From Haloarchaeobius iranensis (GTDB taxonomy: Archaea; Halobacteriota; Halobacteria; Halobacteriales; Natrialbaceae): a stretch of DNA of 64,000 bases. How positions within the stretch are numbered: the first letter of the stretch is position 1; every line of letters starts with the position of its first letter. The notes under the pieces are model-generated. The model did not search any database. It was not told the DNA's origin and saw only the letters and a list, made by a program, of their open reading frames with translations. The position numbers were made by a program, and so were the translations under genes. This document shows positions 1 through 8,368 of this stretch, in pieces. Location: the NCBI RefSeq assembly GCF_900103505.1, contig NZ_FNIA01000018.1, positions 1 to 64,000 on the forward strand, written 5' to 3'.

Positions 1-323
1 CCAACGAATTACTGCATACAAAGCTTGAACCGACACGGACGAACGTGCTCGCGCACGCGTTCTTCTCGGAGTTACGCGAGAAACACGACGTCGATGACGC
101 CGTGTTTCTCGTCGACGGTGCGACGCCGCTGAAAGACGCTTGCAACCGTCACGGGCTCGATTTCCGCTACGAGAAACACGGAAATCGCAACAGCGTCGAA
201 CGTGTCTTTCGAGAGGTAAAACGCAGAACTAACGCTTTCTCGAACTGTTTCAGTCACGCCGAAGCTGAAACTGCTGACGAGTGGCTCAAATCATTCGCCT
301 TCGCATGGAATCAGCTAATCTGA
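1..323 (+). CDS. IS6-type transposase, 3' end only (runs off the left edge)
   Basis: The frame is already open at base 3, so this is the C-terminal part of a longer gene, not a small protein. It encodes the end of a DDE transposase of the IS6 type found in haloarchaeal ISH elements. The visible signs are VDGAT, which carries an acidic catalytic residue, then RYEKHGNRNSVERVF with the late catalytic Glu, and a terminal FAFAWNQLI typical of this family. These enzymes cut and join element ends during replicative transposition. The element's right end should lie within tens of bases after the stop, but I could not identify an inverted repeat because the left end is outside the window. Whether the full gene is intact cannot be seen. 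Confidence 0.85.
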   Translation, partial: NELLHTKLEPTRTNVLAHAFFSELREKHDVDDAVFLVDGATPLKDACNRHGLDFRYEKHGNRNSVERVFREVKRRTNAFSNCFSHAEAETADEWLKSFAFAWNQLI

Positions 324-399
324 ACGCGACCGTTCACACCCGTTGGGAACGACCACCCCCGGATATGCTCCTCGGCCGGTGTAGCGTCGAGTGGTCCCC

Positions 400-1251
400 A
401 TGGATTCCGACAAGTACCCGACGGAGAGCGACAGACGACGGTTCGTCAAGGGCGTCGCGGGCGGGGCTGCGATGGCCGCCATCAGCACCGCCGCCGGTGC
501 CGCCATCGAGGGCACGACGACCGGGATCGGCACGGGCGGCGGGACGGTCACCTACCGCGCGGCGAAGAACACCGACGGCCCTGCGCCCCGTGGCCTCCCA
601 CAGATACCGCTCGAACTCGACGACGAGGGCTACCTGAAGGGCGTCTGGCCCGAGTCCGAGGAGCGCGAACTCGAGGACGGCAGCACCATCACCGTCGCCG
701 AGATGGAGCTCGGCGGGGTGACCTACTCCACCCAGTGGTTCCAGTACTGCGGCTGCCAGACCTTCCAGAACGTCCAGCCCGACGGCGACTACGACAACTA
801 CATGCGCTACAGCGCGAACACACGCCTCGGCTGGCAGAGCGACCAGACCAGCATCGGCGAGCGCGTCCACGTCGACCACTTCGAGGACTACGCGGAGTGG
901 GGCAACGGCATCGGCGATGACGGCTACGGCAAGCCCGCGAACTGCACCTGGCGCTCGGAGGACGTCGACAGCGAGGAGACGCTCCCTATCCAGGTCATCC
1001 GCAGTGCGCGCGTCGAGCGAGCCGCGGAGGAGGACGAGTGGCTCGCCGCGAGCACGGTCGACGGCTTCATCGCCTTCCTGAACAAGTGCACGCACTTCTG
1101 CTGTATCCCGGGGTTCAAGGACAGCGCCGACGCCCCGAAGTTCGGTGCCGCGAACAAGAGCTACTGCGGCTGTCATCAGTCCGTCTACGACCCGTTCGAG
1201 GTCGTCGAACGGTCGTTCACGGCCCTCCCGCGGCCCAACGACGACGGCTGA
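400..1251 (+). CDS. Rieske iron-sulfur protein, Tat-exported
   Basis: This is a 283-residue Rieske [2Fe-2S] protein, the electron-transfer subunit of a bc1-like or halocyanin-linked complex at the outer membrane face. The N-terminus has a twin-arginine signal (RRRFVKG, then a small-residue hydrophobic stretch), so it is folded before export and probably stays anchored by the uncleaved helix. The cluster ligands are C230-T-H232 with C235 in the first box and C256-G-C258-H259 in the second; the Cys pair C235/C256 would make the stabilising disulfide. I preferred ATG 400 over the GTG at 391. Cytochrome b genes would be expected next to it, but the next gene runs the other way and the left neighbour is a transposase. 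It could serve another oxidoreductase. Confidence 0.85.
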   Translation: MDSDKYPTESDRRRFVKGVAGGAAMAAISTAAGAAIEGTTTGIGTGGGTVTYRAAKNTDGPAPRGLPQIPLELDDEGYLKGVWPESEERELEDGSTITVAEMELGGVTYSTQWFQYCGCQTFQNVQPDGDYDNYMRYSANTRLGWQSDQTSIGERVHVDHFEDYAEWGNGIGDDGYGKPANCTWRSEDVDSEETLPIQVIRSARVERAAEEDEWLAASTVDGFIAFLNKCTHFCCIPGFKDSADAPKFGAANKSYCGCHQSVYDPFEVVERSFTALPRPNDDG

Positions 1252-1279
1252 GCCGGGCGGCGACAGCTCGACGCCGGCC

Positions 1280-1672
1280 TCAGAACGCGTCGCCTTCGAT
1301 GTCGACCTCGGCCTCGAGCTCCGGCTTCACCGCGTCGCCGACCTTGCAGAGCTCGTGGGCACGCTCGGCGATGGCGTCGCCCTTGTCGCCGATGTCGCCG
1401 GCGACCTTCACGTCGAAGTGGACCGACGCGAGCTTGTCGTCGTCGTTGAGTTCGCCGGTCGTGTCGATCTCGATGTGGCCGAGGTCGCCGGCCTGCCGCT
1501 GCTCCGCACCGACGCGGAGCGCGGGGACGTAGCAGGAGGCGTAGGCGGCGAGCAGCGCCTCGAGTGTGTCGGGCGCAGCCTCGCCGGTCGCGTCGACGGT
1601 CGTCTCGAAGTCGCGGATCGTGTTCTCGGTGCTGTAGCCCTCCTCTGAGACGCTGTGGACTTCTTTGGACAT
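1280..1672 (-). CDS. OsmC family peroxiredoxin-like protein
   Basis: The 130-residue product belongs to the OsmC/Ohr family, cytoplasmic thiol peroxidases that reduce organic hydroperoxides. The first conserved cysteine is visible in AAYASCYVPALR on the central helix, and a second in HELCKVGDAV near the C-terminus, at about the positions of the family's redox pair. The length is normal. An upstream in-frame ATG at 1705 would add eleven residues, but ATG 1672 gives MSKEVHSVS, a typical start. It converges on the Rieske gene with 28 bases between the stops. OsmC proteins without peroxidase activity also exist, so the substrate is open. Confidence 0.85.
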   Translation of the reverse strand: MSKEVHSVSEEGYSTENTIRDFETTVDATGEAAPDTLEALLAAYASCYVPALRVGAEQRQAGDLGHIEIDTTGELNDDDKLASVHFDVKVAGDIGDKGDAIAERAHELCKVGDAVKPELEAEVDIEGDAF

Positions 1673-1852
1673 TGCGTTCGTTGTGACGCCCGGCAGCGCC
1701 TTCATACTTGTTCTTGCGGGTGGCGCGACTCTGTCTCAGGCGAATCGTGTACGAAAACTTTACTTACAGGACCGGAGACAGACTGAACGAGCCATGACAG
1801 CTCAAAGCAAGATACGGATAGGGGACGGTCGGAACGCTACGACGACGGTGGG

Positions 1853-2554
1853 GTGGTCGGCGTGATTCCGCTCCAGGACAACTTCGATATCACGCCGACG
1901 CCGCTCATCCGGTGGCTGGACGAGGTGTTCTCCAGGGTCGTCACCGACTTCCAGGGCATCGCGCCGAACCTGCTGTACGCCCTCATCTACCTGGTCGCCG
2001 GGTTCCTCGTCGCGAAGTTCGTCTCGGGCACCGTCGTGAAGGTGACGCGGCGGATGGGGCTGGACGAGATGGCCGAGGACTCGCCCGTCGGGGAGTTCCT
2101 CCCCGGACGCGACCCGAGCCAGCTGCTCGGCCAGTTCGCGACCCTGTACATCTACCTGCTCGTCGGGCTGCTGGTGATGCAGGAACTGGGCGTCGGCCGC
2201 CTCGCGGCCGCGTTCAACGGCGCGGTCGAGTTCCTCCCCACGGCTATCATCGCGGCCGTCGTGGTGGCGCTCGGCTTCTGGCTCGCGGACCTCGTCGAGG
2301 AACGCATGAGCGACTCCGAGCTCGGTGACGGGCAGGTCGGCGCGCTGTTCGGGGCCGCCGTCCAGGTGTTCGTCTACCTCATCGCCATCGCGGTCGGCTT
2401 CGGGGCGCTCGCGTCCTCGACGGGTGCCGGCGGCATCGCGTTCCCCATCATCCAGGCGTTCGCGCTCGGCTTCGCCATCGCGCTCGGCCTCGCCGTCGGC
2501 TGGGTGAGCAAGGACCACCTCGCCGGTGCTGTCGAGGGCGACACGGACGAGTAA
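1853..2554 (+). CDS. Conserved TM-helix protein, mechanosensitive-channel-like
   Basis: This 233-residue integral membrane protein looks like the 'conserved TM helix' family related to the N-terminal part of MscS-type channels (CmpX-like). It has four or five hydrophobic segments: about residues 35-55, 95-112, 125-145, 165-185 and 195-215. The repeated GFLVAKFV and GFWLADLVEE motifs are the family's paired TM-helix repeats. The beta domain that forms the MscS cytoplasmic vestibule is absent, so it may be a sensor or accessory membrane protein, not a full channel. The start is uncertain between GTG 1853 and GTG 1862. It stands alone and is transcribed towards the histidine kinase gene. Confidence 0.75.
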   Translation: MVGVIPLQDNFDITPTPLIRWLDEVFSRVVTDFQGIAPNLLYALIYLVAGFLVAKFVSGTVVKVTRRMGLDEMAEDSPVGEFLPGRDPSQLLGQFATLYIYLLVGLLVMQELGVGRLAAAFNGAVEFLPTAIIAAVVVALGFWLADLVEERMSDSELGDGQVGALFGAAVQVFVYLIAIAVGFGALASSTGAGGIAFPIIQAFALGFAIALGLAVGWVSKDHLAGAVEGDTDE

Positions 2555-2641
2555 CGGCCCGGCCACCGCGGCCGGACTCCCTCGCAGGACCCGGTCGGAC
2601 GGACGGAACGGTTATTCCGCTTCGTACAGAATACGGGTCTC

Positions 2642-3694
2642 ATGACAGACGGTTCTCTGGAATCCTCGGGCCTCGTCCTCGAGACGCTGGTCGAGAACCT
2701 GCCCGAGGGCGTGCTCGTCGAGGACGCCTCCAGGGAGATACTGCTGGTCAACGACCGGCTCTGTGAACTTCTCGAACTCTCTCGTGGGCCACGCGAACTG
2801 CTCGGAAGCGACTGCGCGGCGGCCGGGGAGCGGATCTCGGACCGGTTCGCCGAACCGGAGCAGTTCGTCCCGCGACTCGCGGAACTGCTCGACGCGCGCG
2901 AGCCGGTCCACGGCGAGGAGCTGGGCCTCGCGGACGGGCGGACGGTCGAACGGAGCTACATCCCCTACGACACCCCGACGGGCGAGGCGAACATCTGGGT
3001 GTACCGGGACGTGACAGAGCGGACCACCCGCGAAGCCGAGCTCGAGCGGCAGAACGAACGCCTCGCGGAGTTCGCCTCCGTGGTCTCGCACGACCTCAGG
3101 AATCCGCTCAGCGTCGCGAAGACGAGCCTGCAGCTCGCCCGCGACGACCCGGCGGGCGACCACCTCGACGAGATCGAACGCAGCCTCGACCGCATGGACC
3201 GACTCACGACGCAGCTCCTCACGCTCGCTCGCGAAGGTGAGCGGAGCGAGGAACTGGAGCCGACACCGCTGTCGACGCTCGTCGAGCAGTCCTGGAGCAA
3301 CGTCGAGACCGGTGGCGCGACCATCGAGAACGACACCTCGGGCATCGTCCTGGCCGACTGGAGCCGGCTCGGACAGCTGTTCGAGAACCTGTTCCGGAAC
3401 GCGGTGGAACACGGCTCACCGGCCGACGAGTCGGACGCCATCGAGGACCTCACCGTCTCCGTCGAGTCCGCGGCGGACGCGATAGTCGTCGAGGACGACG
3501 GTGAGGGCCTGCCGGAGCCGAACATCGAGCCCGAGCGGCTGTTCGAGACCGGCTTCTCGACGGAGCCGGACGGCACCGGGCTCGGACTCGGTATCGTCCA
3601 GGAGATCGTCACGGCACACGGCTGGGAGATCACCCTCGAGGCCCCGGAGAACGGCCTCCGGTTCGAGATCGTCGGCGTCGAGTTCGCGGAGTAG
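2642..3694 (+). CDS. PAS-domain sensor histidine kinase
   Basis: The 350-residue kinase has no membrane segment and so should be cytoplasmic. Residues 10-125 form a PAS sensor (LPEGVLVEDASREILLVN to the WVYRDVTERT linker). The HisKA helix carries the phospho-accepting His150 in VVSHDLRNPL. The HATPase domain has its N box in NLFRNAVEHG, G1 box in DDGEGLPE and G2 box in GTGLGLGIV. No response regulator gene is adjacent, as is common for haloarchaeal kinases, so its partner is unknown. A TATA-like GGTTATTCC centred 27-28 bases before ATG 2642 supports this start and a leaderless transcript. Confidence 0.92.
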   Translation: MTDGSLESSGLVLETLVENLPEGVLVEDASREILLVNDRLCELLELSRGPRELLGSDCAAAGERISDRFAEPEQFVPRLAELLDAREPVHGEELGLADGRTVERSYIPYDTPTGEANIWVYRDVTERTTREAELERQNERLAEFASVVSHDLRNPLSVAKTSLQLARDDPAGDHLDEIERSLDRMDRLTTQLLTLAREGERSEELEPTPLSTLVEQSWSNVETGGATIENDTSGIVLADWSRLGQLFENLFRNAVEHGSPADESDAIEDLTVSVESAADAIVVEDDGEGLPEPNIEPERLFETGFSTEPDGTGLGLGIVQEIVTAHGWEITLEAPENGLRFEIVGVEFAE

Positions 3695-3753
3695 GTGCCC
3701 AGCTCCGGCCACCGCCGGAGTTCGGGTCGGGTCGAGGACGAGTCGTTCGCGGC

Positions 3754-4491
3754 TCAGTCGAGCAGGTTCTCGCTGAGGGTCCAGCTCTCGTCGCCCTCGA
3801 GGACGACGACCTCGGCGTCGCTACCCGTCCCGCGCACCTCGCGGGCGAAGTCGTCGGGGTCCTGCTCGATGGGCGGGAACGTGTCGTAGTGGATGGGCAG
3901 CGCGTAGTCGACGTCGAGCCAGTCGACGGCGATGGCGGCCTGCCACGGACCCATGGTGAAGTGGTCGCCGATGGGTACCGCGGCGACGTCCGGTTCGAGG
4001 TACGGCGCGATGACGTCGCGCATCTCGGTCATGAGCCCGGTGTCGCCCGCGTGATAGAACGTCTCGGACTCCTCGTCTGCGACCTGCGTGGGCTTCGTGT
4101 TGGAGACGACGAAACCGGCCGGCATCCCGCCGGAGGTGCCGTAGCCGGTCTCCATCCCGTTGGTGTGGTCGGCCCGGTGCATGGTGACGTAGGCGTCACC
4201 GCACTCGACCGTCCCGCCGACGTTCATGCCCATCCCGCCGACGGCCTCGTAGTCGCCGAACTCGTCCCGGCAGTACTCCACGACCTCCGGCGTCGCCACG
4301 AGCGTCGTCCCCTCGTACCGGTCCACGTCGCCGATGTGGTCGGCGTGGCCGTGCGTGAGCAGGACGTAGTCCGGGTCCAGCTCCTCGGGGTCGGTGCCGG
4401 TCTTCGGGTTGTCGAAGAAGGGGTCGATGAGCAGTTCTGTCTCGCCGACTGTCACACCGAACGTCGAGTGTCCGAACCAGGTGAGTTCCAT
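3754..4491 (-). CDS. UPF0173 metallo-beta-lactamase-fold hydrolase
   Basis: This 245-residue metal-dependent hydrolase of the UPF0173 type has its metal-binding box in [12 protein letters not shown]. Further ligands lie in [18 protein letters not shown] and [10 protein letters not shown]. The true start is taken at ATG 4491 (MELTWFGHS), which matches the family N-terminus; the 33 extra upstream codons are not family-like. A TTGAAG element about 27 bases upstream fits this choice. The physiological substrate of UPF0173 proteins is not established. Its stop faces the histidine kinase stop. Confidence 0.88.
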   Translation of the reverse strand: MELTWFGHSTFGVTVGETELLIDPFFDNPKTGTDPEELDPDYVLLTHGHADHIGDVDRYEGTTLVATPEVVEYCRDEFGDYEAVGGMGMNVGGTVECGDAYVTMHRADHTNGMETGYGTSGGMPAGFVVSNTKPTQVADEESETFYHAGDTGLMTEMRDVIAPYLEPDVAAVPIGDHFTMGPWQAAIAVDWLDVDYALPIHYDTFPPIEQDPDDFAREVRGTGSDAEVVVLEGDESWTLSENLLD

Positions 4492-4625
4492 ACGCCCAGG
4501 GGTTCGTCCGGTAGCCACTTCAAGGTACGCGGACCGTCGTCGGAAACCGACCGCAGGGGCAGGGACTTGCCGCCGGGCGTGCCCGACCACCCACGACTAT
4601 GGTCCGGTGTGGAGAACGGGTGGCT

Positions 4626-4889
4626 ATGCTCGCACTCGAACTCGACGAGTTCATGGTCGAACTGAAAGACGGCAGCATCAAGAACGTTGGCCCGACGAAC
4701 AAGTCGGCCTCGGCGAAGCTGTTCGACGTCGAGTCGGCCGACGTCCGGGAGTTCGGCGACAAGCGTCTCAAGTTCGTCTTCGAGGACGACTCCGGGAACG
4801 AGGTACAGGTGTCCCTGTTCCCCGAGGAAGCAGAGAAGATGGCAGCAGAGGTGGAGTCGCTGGCGGCCGACTCCCATGTGTTCGAGTGA
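4626..4889 (+). CDS. Small conserved haloarchaeal protein, function unknown
   Basis: I do not recognise a named family. The 87-residue product is acidic and soluble, beginning MLALELDEFMVELKDG, with alternating beta strands (VELKDGSI, LKFVFEDD, NEVQVSLFP) and a C-terminal helix. An ATG at 4599 would add nine residues. I prefer 4626 because the A/T element around 4594-4602 is centred 27 bases upstream of it. Codon use is typical of the neighbours. It sits between the UPF0173 gene (divergent) and a zinc-ribbon gene (convergent). Confidence 0.7.
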   Translation: MLALELDEFMVELKDGSIKNVGPTNKSASAKLFDVESADVREFGDKRLKFVFEDDSGNEVQVSLFPEEAEKMAAEVESLAADSHVFE

Positions 4890-4923
4890 CCGCCACGGCT
4901 CCGGTGTGGGATGACCGACCGGC

Positions 4924-5124
4924 TCAGGCGTTGTTCATCCGCTGGCTGGAACGGTCGCCGCAGGTCTGGCACTCCTTGACGCGGTACGGCTCGCGGGAGA
5001 ACTGGGCGTTCTCCTGCTTGCTGCTCTCCGTGATGATCTGGACGGACACCTTGTGGAGCGTCTCCGTGCCGCAGTGGTCACAGTGTTCGGTCAACCCATC
5101 TATTGAGTCGTCAGTCGTTGCCAT
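4924..5124 (-). CDS. Small zinc beta-ribbon protein
   Basis: A 66-residue protein with two CxxC knuckles, EHCDHCGTE near residue 15 and KECQTCGDR near residue 52. These would bind one zinc in a beta-ribbon fold. Similar small haloarchaeal zinc ribbons are common and uncharacterised (from memory the DUF7835 group). I chose ATG 5124 because a TATA-like element at 5146-5153 is centred 26 bases upstream; the longer reading from 5172 would run through the promoter. It is divergent from the winged-helix gene at 5275. A role in nucleic-acid or protein binding is a guess from the fold. Confidence 0.72.
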   Translation of the reverse strand: MATTDDSIDGLTEHCDHCGTETLHKVSVQIITESSKQENAQFSREPYRVKECQTCGDRSSQRMNNA

Positions 5125-5145
5125 ATATGGGGATTGTCCGCTATC

Positions 5146-5153
5146 CATATAAC
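5146..5153 (-). promoter_or_regulatory. TATA-like element of the zinc-ribbon gene
   Basis: Read on the minus strand this is GTTATATG, centred 26 bases before ATG 5124. The spacing implies transcription starting at or next to the start codon. Confidence 0.6.
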
Positions 5154-5274
5154 GACCAGTTAGCGTTTTCATCCGATGTAATAACCGGGTTATCGAGACA
5201 GTTTATCGTCGCGACTCGGTAACTGAACCTCTTCGGACACAAACCTTTTAGTCACCAACCGGTCACGTAAACTC

Positions 5275-5622
5275 GTGGACGACGAGCGGCCAATCGAAGA
5301 GATACTCGATACAATCGGGGACGAGACCGCGCGAGAGGTCCTCGCAGCCGTGAGTGAGGAACCACGGTCGGCGAAAGAGGTAGCGGAGTTCTGTGACCTC
5401 TCGCTCCCGACGGTGTATCGTCGCATCGAGATGCTCAAAGAACACGAGCTGATCACGTCAGAGACGCTCGTGGCCCGTGACGGGAACCACTACGACGCGT
5501 TCAAATCGAACTTCGACGCGACTGTCATTCGGCTCAAAGAAGATGAGTACGACATCCGTATCTACCGGAAGGAGAACCTGCCGGACCGCTTCTCCAGTCT
5601 CTGGGACGAGCTCGGTCGGTGA
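5275..5622 (+). CDS. Winged helix-turn-helix regulator (ArsR-like)
   Basis: This 115-residue DNA-binding protein has an ArsR/HTH_20-type winged helix. The helix-turn-helix is in SAKEVAEFCDLSLPTVYRRI (residues about 31-50), followed by a wing. It starts with GTG; a CTTTTAG element centred 27 bases upstream supports that start. The gene precedes a three-helix membrane protein on the same strand with 51 bases between them, a pairing I recall as recurrent in haloarchaea. It probably regulates its own unit, but the signal is unknown. No metal-binding cysteines typical of classical ArsR are seen. Confidence 0.82.
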   Translation: MDDERPIEEILDTIGDETAREVLAAVSEEPRSAKEVAEFCDLSLPTVYRRIEMLKEHELITSETLVARDGNHYDAFKSNFDATVIRLKEDEYDIRIYRKENLPDRFSSLWDELGR

Positions 5623-5673
5623 GCCATCACGTCGGGACCGCCAGCCACGGCCGCCAGCGGGGGGTGAGCGCTG

Positions 5674-5970
5674 GTGGTCGAGGTAAGCGCGATAGCGGAC
5701 GTGCTCCTGATGGGACTGCGCCTCGTGCTGTTCGCGCTGGCGCTCGGACTGACGTTCATCAGCTTCCAGGCGTACAACCAGAAGGGCGGCAAGCGACTCG
5801 AGTCGGCGTTCATCGGCTTCGCGTTCATCAGCATGGGCGTCGCGCTGACGACGATCAGCACACAGATCACCCGAGAGGCCACCGCCGAGACCGCGACGTA
5901 CTTCCAGGTCGCGGAGACGATACCGTTCATCGTCGGGTTCAGCATGCTGTACCTCTCGCTCTATCGCTGA
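5674..5970 (+). CDS. DUF7521-like three-helix membrane protein
   Basis: The 98-residue product has three transmembrane segments: about residues 8-28, 43-62 and 78-95. It begins with GTG (MVEVSAIADVLLMGLRL). Its layout matches a haloarchaeal membrane family I remember as DUF7521, usually encoded next to a winged-helix regulator as it is here. No catalytic or transport motif is visible. The first and third helices hold few charged residues, while the loops carry Lys/Arg (NQKGGKR). Function is unknown; the pair may form a membrane-linked sensing module. Confidence 0.72.
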   Translation: MVEVSAIADVLLMGLRLVLFALALGLTFISFQAYNQKGGKRLESAFIGFAFISMGVALTTISTQITREATAETATYFQVAETIPFIVGFSMLYLSLYR

Positions 5971-6017
5971 CACAGATTCGACAACCGTTTTAGGCCGGGT
6001 CTACTCTACTCGGTCAA

Positions 6018-8162
6018 ATGGGTAACTGTATCATCTGTGGTGCCTCCGTCGACGGGCACATCTGTTCGAGCCACGAGGAAGACGTCGTCTTCACCTTCGA
6101 AGGCAACCGAGCCAACCAGCTGAAGCCCGGCCGCTACTACGAGGGGTCGGTCGACGGGTTCGCCGAGTTCGGCGTGTTCGTCGACATCGGGACCTCCGTC
6201 ACGGGCCTGCTGCACCGAAGCGAACTGGACCGCCGACTCGACAGTCTCGACTGGGACGCCGGCGACTCGGTCTACGTCCAGGTGACCGACATCCGCGACA
6301 ACGGCAACGTCGACCTGGGCTGGTCCATCCGCCAGCGCGAGTCCGACTTCCGCGGCAAGCTCGTCCAGACACCGGAGGGCGACGAAATGCCCGACGAGCC
6401 CGACGAGGAGGCGGCCGAGCCGGTCGCCGCGGGCGGGAACGCCGCCGCGAAGCAGAAGGTCCGCACGCCCGACGCTGACGACGCGGCCCCCGCGACGACC
6501 GAGTCCGACACGACCGAGGAGGCCTCCTCCGAAGGCGAGGCCGAAGGCAGCGACGAGACCGCCGAGGCAGTCGACGAGTCCGAAGCGACCGACGTGGCCG
6601 ACGACGAACCGAGCGCCGCGGCCGAGACCGACGACACCGAGGAGCACTCCGAGCTCGCACGCAGCACGGTCGATAGCGTCACCGACCTCGTCGGCCAGGT
6701 CGTCCGCATCGAGGGCGAGATCATCAGCGTCCGACAGACCTCCGGCCCGACCGTCTTCGAGGTCCGCGACGAGACGGGCGTCGTCGAGGTCGCCGCCTTC
6801 GAGGAGGCCGGCGTGCGCGCCTACCCCGACGTGGAGGTCGACGACGTCGTCCGCCTCGAGGGCGAGGTCGAGCGCCACCACGACGAGGTCCAGATCGAGA
6901 CCGAGGTCCTGAGCACGCTCGAGGATGAGGACGCCGCCACCGTGGCCGACCGCATGGACGCCGCGCTGGACGAGCAGGCCGACCCCGGCAGCGTCGACCT
7001 GCTCGCCGACCACGACGCCGTCGCCGCCGTCGCCGACGAGATCCGCGACGTGGCGACCGAGATCCGTCGCGCCGTCATCCAGGGCCGCCCGGTCGTCGTC
7101 CGCCACACCGCGACCGCCGACGGCTACGTGGCCGGTGCCGCCATCGAGCGCGCCGTCCTCCCGCTCGTCGCGGCGGAGCACGAGCGCCAGGACGCCCAGT
7201 ACCACTTCTGCGAGCGCCGCCCGCTCGACGACACCGTCTACGGCATGGACGCCGCCACCGACGACGTGACGAACATGCTCGACGCCCGCGAGCGCCACGG
7301 CGAGCAGCTCCCGCTCGTGCTCCTCGTCGACCTCGGCAGCACGCTCGAGTCCCGCGAGGGCTACGAGCTGCTCGACGTCTACGGCGCCGAGTGCCTCGTC
7401 GTCGACTCGGGCTACCCCGACGAGACGGTCGTCGACGACCTCGACGGCATCGTCGACCCACACCTCGCGGGCGACGACGTCACCGACGTGACGACGAGTG
7501 CGCTCGCGGCCAACGTCGCCGCCCACGTCAACGACGAGGTGCGCGACGACCTCGCACACCTGCCCGCCGTCAGCTACTGGCAGGACACGCCCGAGGCCTA
7601 CACCGACCTCGCCAGCGAGGCCGGCTTCGCCGAGGACGATACCGACGAGCTCCGCGAGGCTGTCGGCCTCGAAGCGTTCTACCAGTCCTACAAGGACAAG
7701 CGCGAGCTCATCACCGACATCCTGTTCGAGGAGGCCGACGGACTCGCGGGCCACGTCAGCGAGCAGTTCCGTACCAAGCTCGACCGCGAGCTCCAGACCG
7801 CCCGGCGCAACCTCTCGACGCGCTCGGCCGACGGTGTCGAGTTCGCCATCCTCGACGCGGACGCGTTCAGCAACCGGTTCGACTTCCCGCCGACCGAGCT
7901 GCTCCTCGACGCGCTCCACCGGTCCGAGGCCACCGAAACCGACGACGACCTCGTCACACTCGGCCTCGACGAGGACGAGCTCCACGTCCGGAGCACCTCG
8001 CCCATCGACGTCCGCACCGTCGGCGACGAGGTCGCTGCACAGGTCGACGGCGGCGGCGTCAGCGTCGTCGGCGGTCGCGACGGCCACGTCGAGTTCCTGG
8101 CCGGCGAGCGCGACGCCGTGCTGAACGCCGCGGTCGCCGAGATAGCGAACTCCTTCGCCTGA
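6018..8162 (+). CDS. RecJ/DHH-like protein with zinc finger, S1 and OB domains; active-site motifs degenerate
   Basis: The 714-residue protein starts with a CxxC...CxxH zinc site (C4, C7, C16, H19). An S1-like RNA-binding domain (about 38-110) follows, with GSVDGFAEFGVFVDI. A very acidic Glu/Ala/Thr linker spans about 125-215, and an OB fold (about 225-305) has RIEGEIISVRQTSG. The C-terminal half is laid out like archaeal RecJ/DHH phosphoesterases, but the metal ligands are worn. The first motif reads T364-A-T-A-D368-G, the second keeps D438-L-G, and the DHH triplet is D463-S-G. This suggests a non-catalytic or altered RecJ-like nucleic-acid factor. A GTTTTAGG element centred 27 bases before ATG 6018 supports the start. 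Confidence 0.85.
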   Translation: MGNCIICGASVDGHICSSHEEDVVFTFEGNRANQLKPGRYYEGSVDGFAEFGVFVDIGTSVTGLLHRSELDRRLDSLDWDAGDSVYVQVTDIRDNGNVDLGWSIRQRESDFRGKLVQTPEGDEMPDEPDEEAAEPVAAGGNAAAKQKVRTPDADDAAPATTESDTTEEASSEGEAEGSDETAEAVDESEATDVADDEPSAAAETDDTEEHSELARSTVDSVTDLVGQVVRIEGEIISVRQTSGPTVFEVRDETGVVEVAAFEEAGVRAYPDVEVDDVVRLEGEVERHHDEVQIETEVLSTLEDEDAATVADRMDAALDEQADPGSVDLLADHDAVAAVADEIRDVATEIRRAVIQGRPVVVRHTATADGYVAGAAIERAVLPLVAAEHERQDAQYHFCERRPLDDTVYGMDAATDDVTNMLDARERHGEQLPLVLLVDLGSTLESREGYELLDVYGAECLVVDSGYPDETVVDDLDGIVDPHLAGDDVTDVTTSALAANVAAHVNDEVRDDLAHLPAVSYWQDTPEAYTDLASEAGFAEDDTDELREAVGLEAFYQSYKDKRELITDILFEEADGLAGHVSEQFRTKLDRELQTARRNLSTRSADGVEFAILDADAFSNRFDFPPTELLLDALHRSEATETDDDLVTLGLDEDELHVRSTSPIDVRTVGDEVAAQVDGGGVSVVGGRDGHVEFLAGERDAVLNAAVAEIANSFA

Positions 8163-8368
8163 AGGCGGCGCTGCGTCTCGGGTCGACGTTCCTCCCTGTG
8201 CCCGTCTCAGCCAGTGACGACACTGCCAGCGACTCGCCGTGCCTGTACCGGGCGCAGTTCGCCCGGTCAGACCGACCGCACGTCACCGGAGGACGTTCGT
8301 CAGGGGACTCACACGAGACCCCGGAACGGCGGCACGTTTTTCTCGTCCGCACGTCTTGCAGTCGCGTA

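Noticed and set aside
1665-1865. A 66-residue plus-strand frame overlapping the OsmC start and the TM-helix gene start
   Set aside because: It is antisense to OsmC at its beginning, mixes unrelated composition and has no motif. Its last part may be only leader sequence.
6006-8087. A 693-residue open frame on the minus strand opposite the RecJ-like gene, and similar long antisense frames elsewhere (for example 10759-11910, 22257-23693, 39827-42559)
   Set aside because: High GC leaves antisense frames open for long distances. Their translations lack known motifs and have skewed composition, while the opposite strand carries clear families.
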